The notes under the pieces were generated by a model. It was not told the DNA's origin. It made no database searches and saw only the letters and a program-made list of their open reading frames with translations. Position numbers and translations under genes: made by a program. A stretch of 64,000 nucleotides of DNA from CADCWK01 sp035944555 (GTDB taxonomy: Bacteria > Chloroflexota > Chloroflexia > Thermomicrobiales > UBA6265): positions 1 to 64,000 of the forward strand of contig DASZAY010000012.1 in assembly GCA_035944555.1 (NCBI GenBank), given 5' to 3'. Below are positions 1 to 9,062 of this stretch, piece by piece. Numbering within the stretch: position 1 is the first letter of the stretch; every line of letters begins with the position of its first letter.

Positions 1-267
1 TGTCGAATGTACAGGGGATCGACCGGCGCCAGGCCCGCGAAGCGGACATGTTCCGGCGAAGACGCACGCTAAACCGACTTGAACCGGAAGTATACCGATT
101 CAGGTGTCCGGAAACCGCCAGGCCCCCGTTCGGCCCGGCGCGCTGTTGGTTATTTGGCATAAGGACGGTTCGCGTCGGCCTAGCCAAGTCGATTGGTGCG
201 TTCCCACTGAAGGACCGTGGGAGTGAGTCGGTGGTCACGGGATCGGCGGTAGCCAGGATGAGCGCGT

Positions 268-1386
268 TCAGGCGCCGGGCTGGCCGTAGACACCGGCCAT
301 CGGGACGTACTCCACGTCGGGGTAACCGAACGCGGCGGGACCGACCGCCTGAAGTGCCTTCGGCGTTTTGATCAGTTCCGGCGCCGGGATACCAAGGACG
401 GTAACGCGCAAGCCGTAGCGCAGGATCTCCGTGGTGATCGGCTCGCCGCTTTCGGTGTCGACGATACAGATCAGGTCGGGGACCGAGCAGATCACCCGGC
501 CGGTCTCGTCGGTCGCGATAAGGTTCTCGTTCTGGAAGCTGATCCCGAGCGTCCGGCCAGTGTCTCCCGCAGCACCGTCGAGCGTGAGCGACCCGCGGGC
601 GAACCCGCCTACGAGTCGCCGATCGACGTCGGTGATCTTGCCCGTGAACAAGCGCAAGCCGCCGGTGACGCCGAGGGTGGCGTCGATCGGGTCGGTGTGG
701 GCACGGCGGGCAGCGATGACTGCTTCCCCGATCCGCAGTGCCAGCGTCATCGTCCCGGCGATCCCGCAGCGCTTGACCTCCGCCCCGGTCATCGGCGGGA
801 ATGAATAACCAGCCGCGCCGCCCATCTGGATGGTTACCGCGCGGGCGTATCGCTCCAACGTGTCCGGATCGGCAAGGTCGTCAAAGATGACGGTATGGCC
901 GTGATGGTCGGACAAGGCGGCCGGAGTAGGACGAATGCCGTAGATCGCGAACGTATCCATCCCAAGCTCCGGGAACGCCCGGCCCATGGCATCGCAGTCG
1001 ACGACCGGGAGCCCGGCCTGGAACGCGACCCGGATCGGCGCGATGCAGTTCGACCCGCCGATCTCGCCGGGGGTGATATGAGTGGCCCTTCGCCCAAGGT
1101 GTCGCTCCAGTGCCCGCAATGCGCGCAAGCCCTCCAGACCGGTCCCGACGCGCTCGATCCCGATCGTCGGCGAACCCATGCCGCCGGCCGAGACGACCAG
1201 TGCGTCGTCGGGCAGGTCGTGCATCGGGACGACAGGGACGGATCCGGTCTCGCCCATGATCAGCTGCGTCGAGATCCGGCCGAGATAGGGGTTGCCACCG
1301 CCGCCGGTCCCGAGAATGCCAGCCCCAATCGCGATCGGGTTGAGCAACTCCGAGGTCACCTCGGTCAGCGGCGATCCGGTCGTCAT
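268..1386 (-). CDS. DUF917 family protein (S-methyl-thiohydantoin desulfurase-like), copy 1
   Basis: The 372-residue product has the glycine-rich DUF917 start (AGILGTGGGGNPYLG near residues 15-30) and the family segment around VDCDAMGRAFPELGMD. DUF917 proteins are found beside hydantoinase/oxoprolinase genes, and the Pfam family has been linked to S-methyl-thiohydantoin desulfurase. The exact reaction here is unknown. I chose the ATG preceded by GGAGAACGATC, because the frame upstream has no family similarity. The gene is divergent from a HyuA-like gene, and a second DUF917 gene follows that one, so the three probably act in one pathway on a cyclic amide or thiohydantoin. The family call is firm; the substrate is not. 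Confidence 0.85.
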   Translation of the reverse strand: MTTGSPLTEVTSELLNPIAIGAGILGTGGGGNPYLGRISTQLIMGETGSVPVVPMHDLPDDALVVSAGGMGSPTIGIERVGTGLEGLRALRALERHLGRRATHITPGEIGGSNCIAPIRVAFQAGLPVVDCDAMGRAFPELGMDTFAIYGIRPTPAALSDHHGHTVIFDDLADPDTLERYARAVTIQMGGAAGYSFPPMTGAEVKRCGIAGTMTLALRIGEAVIAARRAHTDPIDATLGVTGGLRLFTGKITDVDRRLVGGFARGSLTLDGAAGDTGRTLGISFQNENLIATDETGRVICSVPDLICIVDTESGEPITTEILRYGLRVTVLGIPAPELIKTPKALQAVGPAAFGYPDVEYVPMAGVYGQPGA

Positions 1387-1574
1387 GATCGTTCTCCAGG
1401 TCAGGGCGTGATGGCGCAGTCCGGATTGCTCCGGTCGATGGGCGCCGCGGACTGTCGATGCTGGCGCGGATCGTACACCGCCCCGACCAGATGTGCTGTC
1501 ACGGTCGATCTGGGCGGATGGAACAACTCCACCGGTCCCGATTGTCAGGACGCGCCGGATCGTCCCCCTCGTCG

Positions 1575-1583
1575 TGCTAGTAT
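1575..1583 (+). promoter_or_regulatory. Possible extended -10 promoter (TGCTAGTAT) for the hyuA-like gene
   Basis: TGC-TAGTAT lies about 115 bases upstream of the HyuA-like start in the 311-base divergent intergenic region (1387-1697). It has the TGn element that can replace a -35 box, and no good -35 is visible. I see no other structure in this gap. Weak call. Confidence 0.25.
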
Positions 1584-1697
1584 CCGGCGCCTGCATGGGA
1601 CCAGTCAGTTTGCCCATCGTCCGCCATGTGCGGAGGGGTGGAGCCGCTGAGCCCGTCCAACCGACGCGATACCGACACGGACGACGAGGAGATCGTA

Positions 1698-3257
1698 ATG
1701 AGCCTGCGGGTTGGGGTAGACGTCGGCGGGACGAATACGGACGCCGTGCTGATGGACGGTGCACGCGTCGTCGCGAAGCTTAAGACGCCGACGACCGAAG
1801 ACATCACGGGTGGTATCACGACGGCCATCCGGAGCGTGCTTGACCAGTCCGCGACGAAAACGGGCGACATCGCCTCGGTCATGATCGGGACAACGCACTT
1901 CACCAACGCCATCATCGAACGGCGCCACCTGACTCCGACTGCGACCATCCGGCTCGGGCTGCCTGCAACGACCGCGTTGCCGCCATTGATTGACTGGCCG
2001 CAGGATCTTGTGGCGACCATTGGGCGGCACAACTACCTCTGCCACGGCGGCTACGAGTTCGACGGCCGACAGATCTCGCCGCTGGACCTCGACGAGGTGC
2101 GGTCCGCCGCCCGCGACATCGGCGCGAAAGGGATTACCGCCGTCGCGATCAGTGGCGTGTTCTCTCCCGTAAACACTGCGATGGAGGATGAGGTCGCCAA
2201 CGTCGTTGCCGAGGAACTGCCCGGAGCGACAATCACGAAATCCAGCGAGATCGGGCGAATCGGCCTCCTGGAGCGTGAGAACGCCGCCATCTTGAACTCA
2301 TGCCTCCGTGCACTGGCCGAGCGGACGGTCGACGCGTTCGAGCGCGCGATCAGTGATCTGGGCATCACGGCACCGCTGTACCTCACCCAGAACGACGGCA
2401 CCTTGATGGCGGCCGGTTTCGCCCGTCGCTACCCGGTCCTGACGATCGCGTCCGGCCCGACCAACTCGATGCGTGGCGCCGCGTTCCTCTCCGGCCTGCA
2501 GGACGCCATCGTCGTCGACATCGGTGGGACGACGTCTGACGTCGGCGTGCTGACTCACGGGTTCCCGCGGGAGGCGTCGGTCGCGGTTGAGGTTGGTGGG
2601 GTCAGGACCAACTTCCGGATGCCGGACGTCTACTCGATCGGGCTGGGTGGCGGGTCGCTCGTCGATCTCGACACGATGTCGGTCGGCCCGCAGAGCGTTG
2701 GTTACCGGCTGACCGAGCAGGCGCTGGTCTTTGGCGGCGACACATTGACGACATCGGACATCGCTGTCGCAAGCGGCGTCGTCGAGATGGGAGATCGGTC
2801 GAAGGTCGCCCATCTCGATGAGCGCCAGGTTTCCCGCCTCCTCGACCGGATCCAGGAGATCGTCGCCGAAGCCGTCGACAGGATGAAGACGTCAGCCGAG
2901 GGCGTCCCGGTGATCGTTGTCGGCGGCGGGTCGGTGCTGATCTCCCGCCCGGTCGAGGGAGCGTCAGAGATGGTCAAGCCCGAGCACTTCGAGGCGGCCA
3001 ATGCCGTCGGTGCCGCGATTGCCCAGATCAGTGGTGAAGTTGACCGGATCTACAACCTCGAGGGGATGACCCGCGACGGCGCGATGGACGATGCCAAGCG
3101 TGAGGCCGCGGGCCGGGCCGAGGCGGCCGGGGCTAACCCTTCGACGATCACCATCGTCGACGTCGAGGATGTCCCGCTGGCTTATCTGCCGGGCAACGCC
3201 ACCCGGATTCGCGTCAAGGCCGTTGGCGACCTGCACCTGGTCGCGTCGGCCGGCTGA
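1698..3257 (+). CDS. Hydantoinase/oxoprolinase family protein (HyuA-like)
   Basis: The 519-residue protein begins with an actin/ASKHA-type phosphate loop (VGVDVGGTNTDAV, residues about 5-17) and has a second one (VVDIGGTTSDVGV, about residues 273-285). This gives the Hydant_A_N then Hydantoinase_A order of ATP-dependent hydantoinase or oxoprolinase A subunits. It is shorter than full 5-oxoprolinase and matches stand-alone HyuA. The usual HyuB partner is absent from the window; DUF917 genes flank it instead. The ATG follows GACGAGGAGATCGTA, a good ribosome site. It probably couples ATP hydrolysis to opening of a hydantoin-like ring. Confidence 0.88.
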   Translation: MSLRVGVDVGGTNTDAVLMDGARVVAKLKTPTTEDITGGITTAIRSVLDQSATKTGDIASVMIGTTHFTNAIIERRHLTPTATIRLGLPATTALPPLIDWPQDLVATIGRHNYLCHGGYEFDGRQISPLDLDEVRSAARDIGAKGITAVAISGVFSPVNTAMEDEVANVVAEELPGATITKSSEIGRIGLLERENAAILNSCLRALAERTVDAFERAISDLGITAPLYLTQNDGTLMAAGFARRYPVLTIASGPTNSMRGAAFLSGLQDAIVVDIGGTTSDVGVLTHGFPREASVAVEVGGVRTNFRMPDVYSIGLGGGSLVDLDTMSVGPQSVGYRLTEQALVFGGDTLTTSDIAVASGVVEMGDRSKVAHLDERQVSRLLDRIQEIVAEAVDRMKTSAEGVPVIVVGGGSVLISRPVEGASEMVKPEHFEAANAVGAAIAQISGEVDRIYNLEGMTRDGAMDDAKREAAGRAEAAGANPSTITIVDVEDVPLAYLPGNATRIRVKAVGDLHLVASAG

Positions 3258-3336
3258 TCTGTCCCGGCCTCGCTTCTGGCCGGCTTATCGTTTCAGGTCT
3301 CATGGGATGGGGCGTGAACCGACACGGGGTCCCCGG

Positions 3337-4407
3337 ATGTACGACGTGACGATCGACGATCTCGACGACCTGGCAACGGGAGCTGCCGTCCTGGGGACGG
3401 GCGGTGGTGGCGACCCGTATATCGGCAAGCTGATGGCGCGGAATGCGATGACCGGCCGGGCAGCCGTGCGAGTCTACGAATTCGAGGACATCCCCGACGA
3501 CTGGCTCGTCGTACCGAGCGCGATGATCGGCGCGCCGACGGTGATGCTGGAGAAGCTGCCATCGGGAACGGAGGCGGTCGCGGCTTTTCGGGCGCTGGAG
3601 AGCTACCTCGGGCGGAAGATCGACGCGACGATGCCGATCGAAATCGGCGGGATGAATTCAACGATGCCGTTTACCGTCGCGGCCGAGCTCGGGCTGCCGA
3701 TGGTGGACGGCGACGGGATGGGCCGCGCCTTCCCGGAATTGCAGATGGTCACCCAGACCCTCGCCGGGCTGTCTGGTTCGCCAATGGGGCTGTCGGACGA
3801 GAAGGGCAACAGCCTGATCCTCAACACGATCTCCAATCAGTGGGCGGAAACGTTTGCCCGGACGGCGACCGTTCAGATGGGCGCAGCGGCGCTGATGGCG
3901 ATCTTTCCGATGACCGGCGCCGAGCTCAAGCGGGCCTGCATCCCCGGAACACTCTCGCTGATCGGGCGAATCGGCCGGGCCATCCGTGAGGCTCACGCAG
4001 CGCATGGCAGCCCGATCGATGCCGTCTGCGCCGTGACCGGCGGACAGCCGATCTGGACCGGGAAGGTCGGTGATATCGAGCGGCGTACCGTTGGTGGCTT
4101 TACCCGTGGAACGGCAAGGGTCGAAGGTTCTGGCCCCAACACCGGGAAGACGCTGGAAGTCGATTTCCAGAACGAGTTTCTCGTAGCTCGGACCGGCGAC
4201 GACGTGCTCGTGACAACGCCAGACCTGATCACCATGCTTGATGCCGAGACCGGTCAGCCGATCACGACCGAGCAACTCCGTTACGGCTTCCGTGTCGTCG
4301 TTCTCGGGATTCCCTGTCACCCGCTCTGGCGGACCGATATGGGGCTGTTGCTGGTTGGCCCGGCGTACTTCGGGTACGACCTGCCGTATATCCCGCTACC
4401 CCGCTGA
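3337..4407 (+). CDS. DUF917 family protein (S-methyl-thiohydantoin desulfurase-like), copy 2
   Basis: The 356-residue paralogue of the first DUF917 gene shares the GTGGGGDPYIG loop near the N terminus, VDGDGMGRAFPELQM and the FQNEFLVA region. It lies 79 bases after the HyuA-like gene on the same strand and is likely co-transcribed with it. I placed the start at MYDVTIDDL, where homology to copy 1 begins. An ATG ten codons earlier (3307) is possible, and neither has a strong ribosome site. Two paralogues around one HyuA suggest a heteromeric enzyme or two steps of one pathway. Confidence 0.84.
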   Translation: MYDVTIDDLDDLATGAAVLGTGGGGDPYIGKLMARNAMTGRAAVRVYEFEDIPDDWLVVPSAMIGAPTVMLEKLPSGTEAVAAFRALESYLGRKIDATMPIEIGGMNSTMPFTVAAELGLPMVDGDGMGRAFPELQMVTQTLAGLSGSPMGLSDEKGNSLILNTISNQWAETFARTATVQMGAAALMAIFPMTGAELKRACIPGTLSLIGRIGRAIREAHAAHGSPIDAVCAVTGGQPIWTGKVGDIERRTVGGFTRGTARVEGSGPNTGKTLEVDFQNEFLVARTGDDVLVTTPDLITMLDAETGQPITTEQLRYGFRVVVLGIPCHPLWRTDMGLLLVGPAYFGYDLPYIPLPR

Positions 4408-4935
4408 CATCCTGTTCCCGTGCAGATCTCGATACCGGCATGCTGACGCCTTCTGTTTCTCGCAGGGCCGGGCCAGCATCCGGCGGATGGTTCTGGAAAA
4501 AGTCCCGGTCGTCCTTGGGGAAAAGTCGTCGTTAAGTGGTAGGTCGATCGGCCAGTCGTGCCGCAACGGCTGAGTCCTTCACCCACTGTTACCTGCTGCT
4601 ACAACACATCCCGCACGTGCCCCGTGGTTGGAACAACCGGTACCGGCGAGCCAATGGCGCTTCACCGACGTGCGCTTAATTGGGGGACATGCTGGTCGCC
4701 AGGAGTCAGGTCGGGACTCTCTTGCCAGGCCGCCCGGTGACCCGTTTACGCCATGCCATCGACCCCTGTTGAAGATCCTCACTGCCTAATTGATGAGACT
4801 GATAAATAATCCAAAATAGCAACCCTTGGCACACCCTTTGCCTGGCCCTGACCTGTGCCATTCCGGCCCTCCATGATCGAGGGCTAGCGCCAATGCCAAA
4901 GGGAATTCGCCCTGCGGCCAGGAAAGAGGTAAGCA
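4408..4935. other. Intergenic region, 528 bases, no gene seen
   Basis: Only short frames with atypical composition occur here. The segment 4785-4820 is unusually AT-rich for this genome and is followed by a -24/-12-like element, so the right half is probably the promoter region of the PRC-barrel gene. Confidence 0.5.
4826..4842 (+). promoter_or_regulatory. Sigma-54-like -24/-12 element upstream of the PRC-barrel gene
   Basis: TTGGCACACCCTTTGCC matches the sigma-54 pattern TGGCAC-N5-TTGC, with exactly ten bases between GG and GC. It lies about 95 bases upstream of the PRC-barrel start. A chance match is possible, and sigma-54 use in this lineage is uncertain. Confidence 0.3.
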
Positions 4936-5730
4936 ATGACCAGCGGAAATCAGGATTGGATCGTCGAGCCGGGAACCGATGTGTACGGTTCGGACGGCGA
5001 GAAGGTGGGTAGCGTCGATACGATCGAGGGAGAGTACCTCGTCATCCGCAAGGGGTTTTTCTTCCCCAAGGATCACTACATCCCCTTCACCGCCATCGCC
5101 GGCCACACCTCCGACCGCATCGACCTCAACGTGACGGCCGATGCCGCCAAGAGTGAGGAGTGGTCCGGGACGACCGGGACCGCTACCGGAGAGTCGGCCG
5201 CCTACACGGGCAGCCAGACCCTCGGTGCGACGGATCTCGACGCCGATACCTTTGCGACCGCGCCGCGCGGTGGTGAGGTCGTGGCTCGCGACGAGGCGCC
5301 GATCGAGCACGTCAACCGCGGTGCGTCCCACGAGCATCTCGAGGACACCATCGCGGTTCCCGTCGTCGAGGAGGAACTGGCTGCCCGGACCCGTGGCGTC
5401 GAGCGCGGGCAGGTCCACGTCGAGACCAGTGTTACCGAGCGCCAGGAGACCCTCGAGGTTCCGGTGACGGAAGAGCGCGTCCGCGTCGAGCGCGTCCACG
5501 TCAACCGGGACGCTACCTCCGCTGATCTCTCCCGTGACGGGGCGACGATCGATGTTCCCGTCTACGGCGAGGAAGTCGACGTGGAGAAGCGTGCGCGCGT
5601 GGTCGAGGAGGTCCAGATCTCCAAGGAAGCGGTCCAGGAGACACGTACCGTCAGCGACACGGTCCGGCGCGAGGATGTCGAGGTCGTCGACGACACCGAT
5701 CTCGGCACCACGGGTACGCGCCGGCCGTAA
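4936..5730 (+). CDS. PRC-barrel and DUF2382 (YsnF/AvaK-like) domain protein
   Basis: This 264-residue acidic protein has an N-terminal PRC-barrel (about residues 8-75, VYGSDGEKVGSVDTIEGEYLVIRKG) and a C-terminal DUF2382 region (about 135-255) with the family's repeating VPVxEE and VxxEEVxV patterns. Such proteins are linked to general stress responses in other bacteria; the biochemical role is unknown. Residues about 75-130 form a low-complexity Thr/Ala/Gly linker. The ATG follows GAAAGAGGTAAGCA. The membrane protein 99 bases downstream probably shares its transcript, ending at the hairpin near 6600. Confidence 0.85.
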   Translation: MTSGNQDWIVEPGTDVYGSDGEKVGSVDTIEGEYLVIRKGFFFPKDHYIPFTAIAGHTSDRIDLNVTADAAKSEEWSGTTGTATGESAAYTGSQTLGATDLDADTFATAPRGGEVVARDEAPIEHVNRGASHEHLEDTIAVPVVEEELAARTRGVERGQVHVETSVTERQETLEVPVTEERVRVERVHVNRDATSADLSRDGATIDVPVYGEEVDVEKRARVVEEVQISKEAVQETRTVSDTVRREDVEVVDDTDLGTTGTRRP

Positions 5731-5829
5731 TCCCGCCGTCGCGTCCGGTGATGGATCAGGCGCCAACTGGCGGCCGGATCCATCACCGGGTTTCCTGTCG
5801 ATGTTCGACACGCTTCAGAAGGAAAATGC

Positions 5830-6495
5830 ATGTCTGATCAGTACACCACCTCGGCCGCTGACCACATCGTCGGTGCGCCGCGGGTCTCGACCGGCGTTCA
5901 CGGCGACCACGTTGAAACCGACACCATCGCCGCCAAGAACCGGGTCCAGTGGGGCCCGATCATCGCTGGCGTCCTCACCGCGATCGCTACCCTGTTGATC
6001 CTGACAGTCCTCGGTCTCGCGATCGGTTCCACCGCCCTCGAGCCGCGTGAAGTCGGTGAATCCCTCGGAACGGTCGCCGCGATCTGGGGTGCTATCAGCG
6101 CGATCATCGCCTTCTTCGTCGGCGGGTACGTCGCTGCCAAGACCGCTGCCGTCGGCGGCACCGGCTCCGGCATGATCAACGGCTTGATGGTCGGCGTCAC
6201 GATCCTCGCGATCGTGCTCTACCTGACCGGCACGGGCGTCAGTTCCCTCATCGGCACGCTTGGCTCCAACATCGGTGACCTGACCAACATCGCCCAGCAG
6301 CAGGGCGTCAGCACCACGGACCCGGCCGCTGCGGCCCAGCAGCAGGCTTCTCAGGTTGATCCGCAGGCCGCCTTCGACACGGTTCAGGACAGTGCCTGGG
6401 GCACTCTGGCCGGACTGATCCTGCCGCTGATCGCCGCGGCTCTCGGTGGCATGCTCGGCCACAACCGCCGCCGTGACCTGGTCGGCACCGCCTGA
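5830..6495 (+). CDS. Uncharacterised multi-pass membrane protein
   Basis: This 221-residue protein has a hydrophilic N terminus, then hydrophobic segments at about 42-66, 81-104, 114-135 and 190-210. The stretch between the third and fourth is rich in Gln and Ala. Pairs of small residues (GG, AA) in the helices suggest tight packing. I do not recognise a characterised family. The start follows AGAAGGAAAATGC. It sits after the PRC-barrel/DUF2382 gene and before a strong terminator, so an envelope-stress role is plausible but inferred. Confidence 0.75.
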   Translation: MSDQYTTSAADHIVGAPRVSTGVHGDHVETDTIAAKNRVQWGPIIAGVLTAIATLLILTVLGLAIGSTALEPREVGESLGTVAAIWGAISAIIAFFVGGYVAAKTAAVGGTGSGMINGLMVGVTILAIVLYLTGTGVSSLIGTLGSNIGDLTNIAQQQGVSTTDPAAAAQQQASQVDPQAAFDTVQDSAWGTLAGLILPLIAAALGGMLGHNRRRDLVGTA

Positions 6496-6583
6496 TCCAG
6501 CTCGTCCATGCGTTCGGCTCCGGTTAGGTCGCCTGACCTTCGGAGTCAGCGCCCGCCATCACATGATGACGACTGACCTTCGA

Positions 6584-6626
6584 CGAGAGACACTCCCGCC
6601 AGACCGGCGGGGGTGCCTCTCGTTTT
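6584..6626 (+). terminator. Rho-independent terminator after the membrane protein gene
   Basis: A long hairpin: CGAGAG plus CACTCCCGCC pairs with GGCGGGGGTG plus CTCTCG around an AGAC loop, with one internal mismatch, followed by TTTT. Confidence 0.8.
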
Positions 6627-6792
6627 CGGGGGTACAGGGCGAGCACCATTGAGGCGGCCCTCCTCCTTGTCCGGTCGATGTCGTTCTCTGTCATCCGTCT
6701 GCGACCGGCCCCTGGCGTATCCCGTCAGGCTGTCAGCCACGCTACGATGCCCAACCATCGTGATCGCGTGGTGAACCGGAGCGGAGACGACG

Positions 6793-8253
6793 ATGCCTTC
6801 CGACCGACCCAACATCCTGCTCATCTGCACGGACCAGCAGCGCTACGACGCGCTGGGCTGCTACGGCAACGACGCCATCGAAACGCCGACCATCGATGGG
6901 CTCGCCAGCGACGGGATGAGATTCGAGCGGTGCTACGTCCAGAGCCCGGTCTGCGCGCCGTCCCGGGCCAGCCTGCTGACGGGGCAGTACGTCCAGAACC
7001 ATGGACTCTGGGCCAACGGCGTGCCATTGCCCGACCAGGCGCGACTGTTCACCCGCGACCTCGCTGACGCGGGTTACGACTGCGGCCTGATCGGCAAGAT
7101 GCATCTCGCCGCCGCCTTCGAGGGACGGACGGAGCCGCGCTACGACGATGGCTTCCGTGTCTATCGCTGGTCCCACGACCCGTCGCACGGCTCACCGGAC
7201 AACGCCTACCACCACTGGCTGGAGCGCGAGCACCCGGACCTCTACCGGCGTGCCGTCGCCGCCCGGACAGGGGAGGGAGACGGTTCCGTCACCTTCGACG
7301 ACATGCCCACCGAGGCCCACAGTACGCGCTGGACAGCCGAGGAAGCGATCGCCTTCCTCGGTGAGGGTCGCGACCCGGCCAAGCCGTTCTTCCTCCAGGT
7401 GAACTTCTACGACCCGCATCACCCGTTCGTCGCCCCGCCGGACTACCTCGATCGCTACGATCCGGCGACGTTGCTCCGACCTCTGGTCGACGCGATGGGA
7501 CCGGATACCAAGCCGTCCATCCAGCGGGAGGCCTCGCGGGAGAGCTACGCCGGCCACGCCCCCGGCTTCGCCGCGTACACCTCGGACGAAATTCAGGAGA
7601 TCGTCCGGGCGTATTACGCGATGGTGACGTTCATCGACGATGAGGTCAGGAGGATTCTCGACCGGCTCGACGCCCTCGGCCTGCGGGACGACACGGTCGT
7701 CATCTTCACCAGCGATCACGGGGAGATGCTGGGCGACCACGGTCTGCTGCTCAAGGGGCCGTTCATGTACGAAGGGGCGGTCCGGGTCCCGCTGATCATC
7801 CGCTGGCCAGGACGGCTCCCATCTGGGGAGCGCCGATCGGAACTCGTCCAGTGGATTGATCTCGCGCCGACGATCCTGCGACTGGCCGGGATCAATCCGC
7901 CCCGGACCTTCCAGGGGGATGACCTCCTGCCATTGGCCCGTGGCGATGACGATGCCCGCGACCGTGGCTGGGCGATCTGCCAGTACCTGAATAGCGGCCA
8001 CCCATACGACCCACCGGTCCTCGTCACGATGCTGCGAACCGACCGGTACAAGCTGATCGTCCTGCACGGACCACCGGCGACCGATCGCCCCCGTGAGGGA
8101 GAGCTGTACGACCTCGACGCCGACCCGGACGAACTGGTCAACCTCTGGGACGAGCCGGAGTCAGCGCCCATTCGGGTCGAGCTGGAGCGCCGGCTGATCG
8201 ACATCCTGGTCGCGACAACCGACCGGTCACAGCCACGCGAGGCGCCGTGGTGA
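6793..8253 (+). CDS. Sulfatase (type I, formylglycine-dependent)
   Basis: This 486-residue protein has the alkaline-phosphatase-superfamily sulfatase fold. The metal-site start is NILLICTDQQRYD (about residues 7-19). The sulfatase signature CAPSR lies at residues 54-58, with Cys54 the expected formylglycine precursor. A second metal cluster is SDHGEMLGDHG near residue 308, followed by KGPFMYEGAVRVPLI. It would hydrolyse a sulfate ester, probably on a sugar; no signal peptide is visible, so it looks cytoplasmic. Activity needs a formylglycine-generating enzyme encoded elsewhere. The ATG follows a GGAG site. A VOC gene follows after 34 bases. Confidence 0.9.
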   Translation: MPSDRPNILLICTDQQRYDALGCYGNDAIETPTIDGLASDGMRFERCYVQSPVCAPSRASLLTGQYVQNHGLWANGVPLPDQARLFTRDLADAGYDCGLIGKMHLAAAFEGRTEPRYDDGFRVYRWSHDPSHGSPDNAYHHWLEREHPDLYRRAVAARTGEGDGSVTFDDMPTEAHSTRWTAEEAIAFLGEGRDPAKPFFLQVNFYDPHHPFVAPPDYLDRYDPATLLRPLVDAMGPDTKPSIQREASRESYAGHAPGFAAYTSDEIQEIVRAYYAMVTFIDDEVRRILDRLDALGLRDDTVVIFTSDHGEMLGDHGLLLKGPFMYEGAVRVPLIIRWPGRLPSGERRSELVQWIDLAPTILRLAGINPPRTFQGDDLLPLARGDDDARDRGWAICQYLNSGHPYDPPVLVTMLRTDRYKLIVLHGPPATDRPREGELYDLDADPDELVNLWDEPESAPIRVELERRLIDILVATTDRSQPREAPW

Positions 8254-8287
8254 CGGCCTGCCGTCCTGGCAGGAGATGGGATAAACG

Positions 8288-8662
8288 GTGGCGATCAGGG
8301 ATGCCACCAACCTGGATTACGTCGTCCTCCCCTGTCGTGCCCTCGAGGGGAGCGTGTCCTTCTACACCGATGTTATCGGCCTGGCGATCGTCGAGCGGCG
8401 CCCGGGCTGGGTCAACTTCCGGGTCGGCTCGTCCATCCTCGCGTTGCGTCGCCGGTCCACGGACGAGGAAATCTCTTCCGATGCCATGGCGCAGATCGCC
8501 TTTCGGGTGCCGCCATCCCGGCTCGATCATTGTCATCAGGAGCTGCTCGCGCACGGTGTCGCGATCGAGCGGGGGCCGATAGAGCTCCCATCGTGGGGCC
8601 ACCGTGCGATGTTCTTCCGGGATCCTGAGGGACATCTGCTCGAGCTCTACGCGGAGGGGTAA
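8288..8662 (+). CDS. VOC (glyoxalase/dioxygenase superfamily) protein
   Basis: This 124-residue single VOC-fold protein starts with LDYVVLPCRALEGSVSFYTDVIGL and ends with the typical MFFRDPEGHLLELYAEG, including the Glu that usually binds metal. The substrate is unknown. The start is GTG, preceded by AGGAGATGGG; no ATG lies in the right place. It follows the sulfatase closely and probably shares its transcript. Confidence 0.82.
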   Translation: MAIRDATNLDYVVLPCRALEGSVSFYTDVIGLAIVERRPGWVNFRVGSSILALRRRSTDEEISSDAMAQIAFRVPPSRLDHCHQELLAHGVAIERGPIELPSWGHRAMFFRDPEGHLLELYAEG

Positions 8663-8768
8663 CGCCGTCGCGACCCGGATGGAAGTGGTCGAGTAGCATT
8701 GGCGCCGCTTGGTGGCACCACCAGGGTGAGCGCAGACGACATTTCGAGCATGAGAGAGAGGGCAACAG

Positions 8769-9062
8769 ATGACGGACGGTGGGACGATCAGTGTGGCGAT
8801 CCCGACGCCGCTGCGGCGGTTCAGCGGCGGCTCCGGAAAGGTGAGCGTCGGAGGGAGCACGCTGGCTGAGGCACTGGCCGATCTCGGCCGCCAGCACCCG
8901 GATCTCGCCGGACGGATCGTCGAGGACGACGGCCGTATCCGGCGCTTCGTCAACGTCTTCGTCAACGGCTCCAATGCCCGCGACCTGCAGGGCGAGGACA
9001 CCCCGGTCAAGGGTGGCGACGAGGTGACGATCATCCCGGCGATGGCCGGCGGCCGGCGGTGA
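8769..9062 (+). CDS. MoaD/ThiS-like sulfur-carrier protein with masked C terminus (GG-RR)
   Basis: This 97-residue ubiquitin-fold sulfur carrier matches the MoaD/CysO length. It ends in MAGGRR, so the diglycine that must be adenylated and thiocarboxylated is blocked by two Arg. Carriers of this kind (CysO- or HcyS-like relatives) need a JAMM protease to remove the tail, and the next gene encodes one, overlapping by four bases (GTGA). The gene begins the sulfur cluster that runs to 15651. The pathway served (methionine, cysteine or another sulfur product) is inferred from neighbours and is not visible in the carrier itself. Confidence 0.88.
   Translation: MTDGGTISVAIPTPLRRFSGGSGKVSVGGSTLAEALADLGRQHPDLAGRIVEDDGRIRRFVNVFVNGSNARDLQGEDTPVKGGDEVTIIPAMAGGRR

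Noticed and set aside
1..267. Possible gene at the left edge
   Set aside because: The frames here give Arg/Pro-rich reading without similarity or a ribosome site; it looks like downstream sequence of the DUF917 gene.
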